13,813 nt of DNA, from NCBI GenBank assembly GCA_045616225.1, contig JAZLGI010000079.1, positions 1 to 13,813 of the forward strand, given 5' to 3'. The position numbers and the translations under genes are program-made. Every line of letters starts with the position of its first letter. Positions within the stretch are counted from its first letter, which is position 1. The stretch comes from JAZLGI01 sp045616225. Lineage in GTDB: Bacteria > Spirochaetota > Spirochaetia > Sphaerochaetales > Sphaerochaetaceae. Below, one piece after another: positions 13,705 to 13,813 of this stretch. The notes below the pieces were generated by a model, which had not been told where the DNA came from, did not search any database, and saw only the letters and a program-made list of their open reading frames with translations.

Positions 13705-13743
13705 AAAGACTTTAAAAAATAATTCTATTTATATGAAGAAATA

Positions 13744-13809
13744 TAAAATAGGAAAGCATGCTATTTTACTTTTACATCAAAAAATAAAATAACGGTTTAC
13801 ATTATTTTA
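13744..13809. repeat. two similar AT-rich palindromes at the right edge
   Basis: TAAAATAG/CTATTTTA (13744-13768) and TAAAATAA/TTATTTTA (13785-13809) both have 9-base loops and are 41 bases apart. The DNA after the right tRNA fragment holds no gene. They may be operator or recombinase sites, or chance in AT-rich DNA. Confidence 0.3.
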
Positions 13810-13813
13810 CCTA

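Overview
The window looks like a low-GC bacterial chromosome, most likely a gut or rumen Treponema (spirochaete). That is an inference from the style of the proteins and from the pectin-use genes, not from a marker gene. It has two parts: an ordinary metabolic/transport segment (about 1-6244) and an accessory segment (about 6250-13710) built around a compact CRISPR-Cas9 system.

Left part. The window opens inside kduI (pectin/uronate catabolism). A cytoplasmic-looking pectinesterase follows on the same strand, in the same frame, directly after the kduI stop. A MATE efflux pump converges on it, then comes an orphan trpB. After that there is an overlapping two-gene unit (DUF6922-like protein plus an AbiEii-type nucleotidyltransferase) that looks like a toxin-antitoxin pair, and a divergent ArsB/NhaD-type anion permease. 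Downstream of the permease lie a decayed XRE regulator and a 200-base block of interlocking inverted repeats.

Accessory part. At 6676-6749 (minus strand) is a tRNA-Arg(GCG)-like gene whose acceptor stem does not pair. Its 3' 45 bases, from the anticodon stem to the discriminator base, recur exactly at 13660-13704, just past the CRISPR array. The two copies are in direct orientation and bracket a unit of 6,984 bp: a BrnT/BrnA toxin-antitoxin operon with its operator, two tiny ORFs that look like gene remnants, a structured non-coding stretch, cas9-cas1-cas2, a tracrRNA and a CRISPR array. No integrase is visible. This looks like a CRISPR-Cas island, or the remains of one, at a tRNA gene.

CRISPR system. 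Gene content is minimal (cas9, cas1, cas2; no csn2 or cas4), which fits subtype II-C. Cas9 is 1185 aa and keeps every RuvC and HNH catalytic residue. The genes overlap (cas9/cas1 by 17 nt, cas1/cas2 by 10 nt), so they are probably one operon. Seven 36-bp repeats with six 30-bp spacers read on the minus strand. The tracrRNA lies between cas2 and the array, also on the minus strand. Its anti-repeat matches the repeat at 24 of 26 positions and it ends in a clear intrinsic terminator that abuts the cas2 stop codon. Every repeat ends in TGATACAAT, an extended -10 box like that known from Neisseria and Campylobacter II-C repeats, so each spacer may have its own crRNA promoter. The degenerate repeat is at the upstream end of the transcribed array, which suggests spacers are added at the downstream end, next to the tracrRNA.
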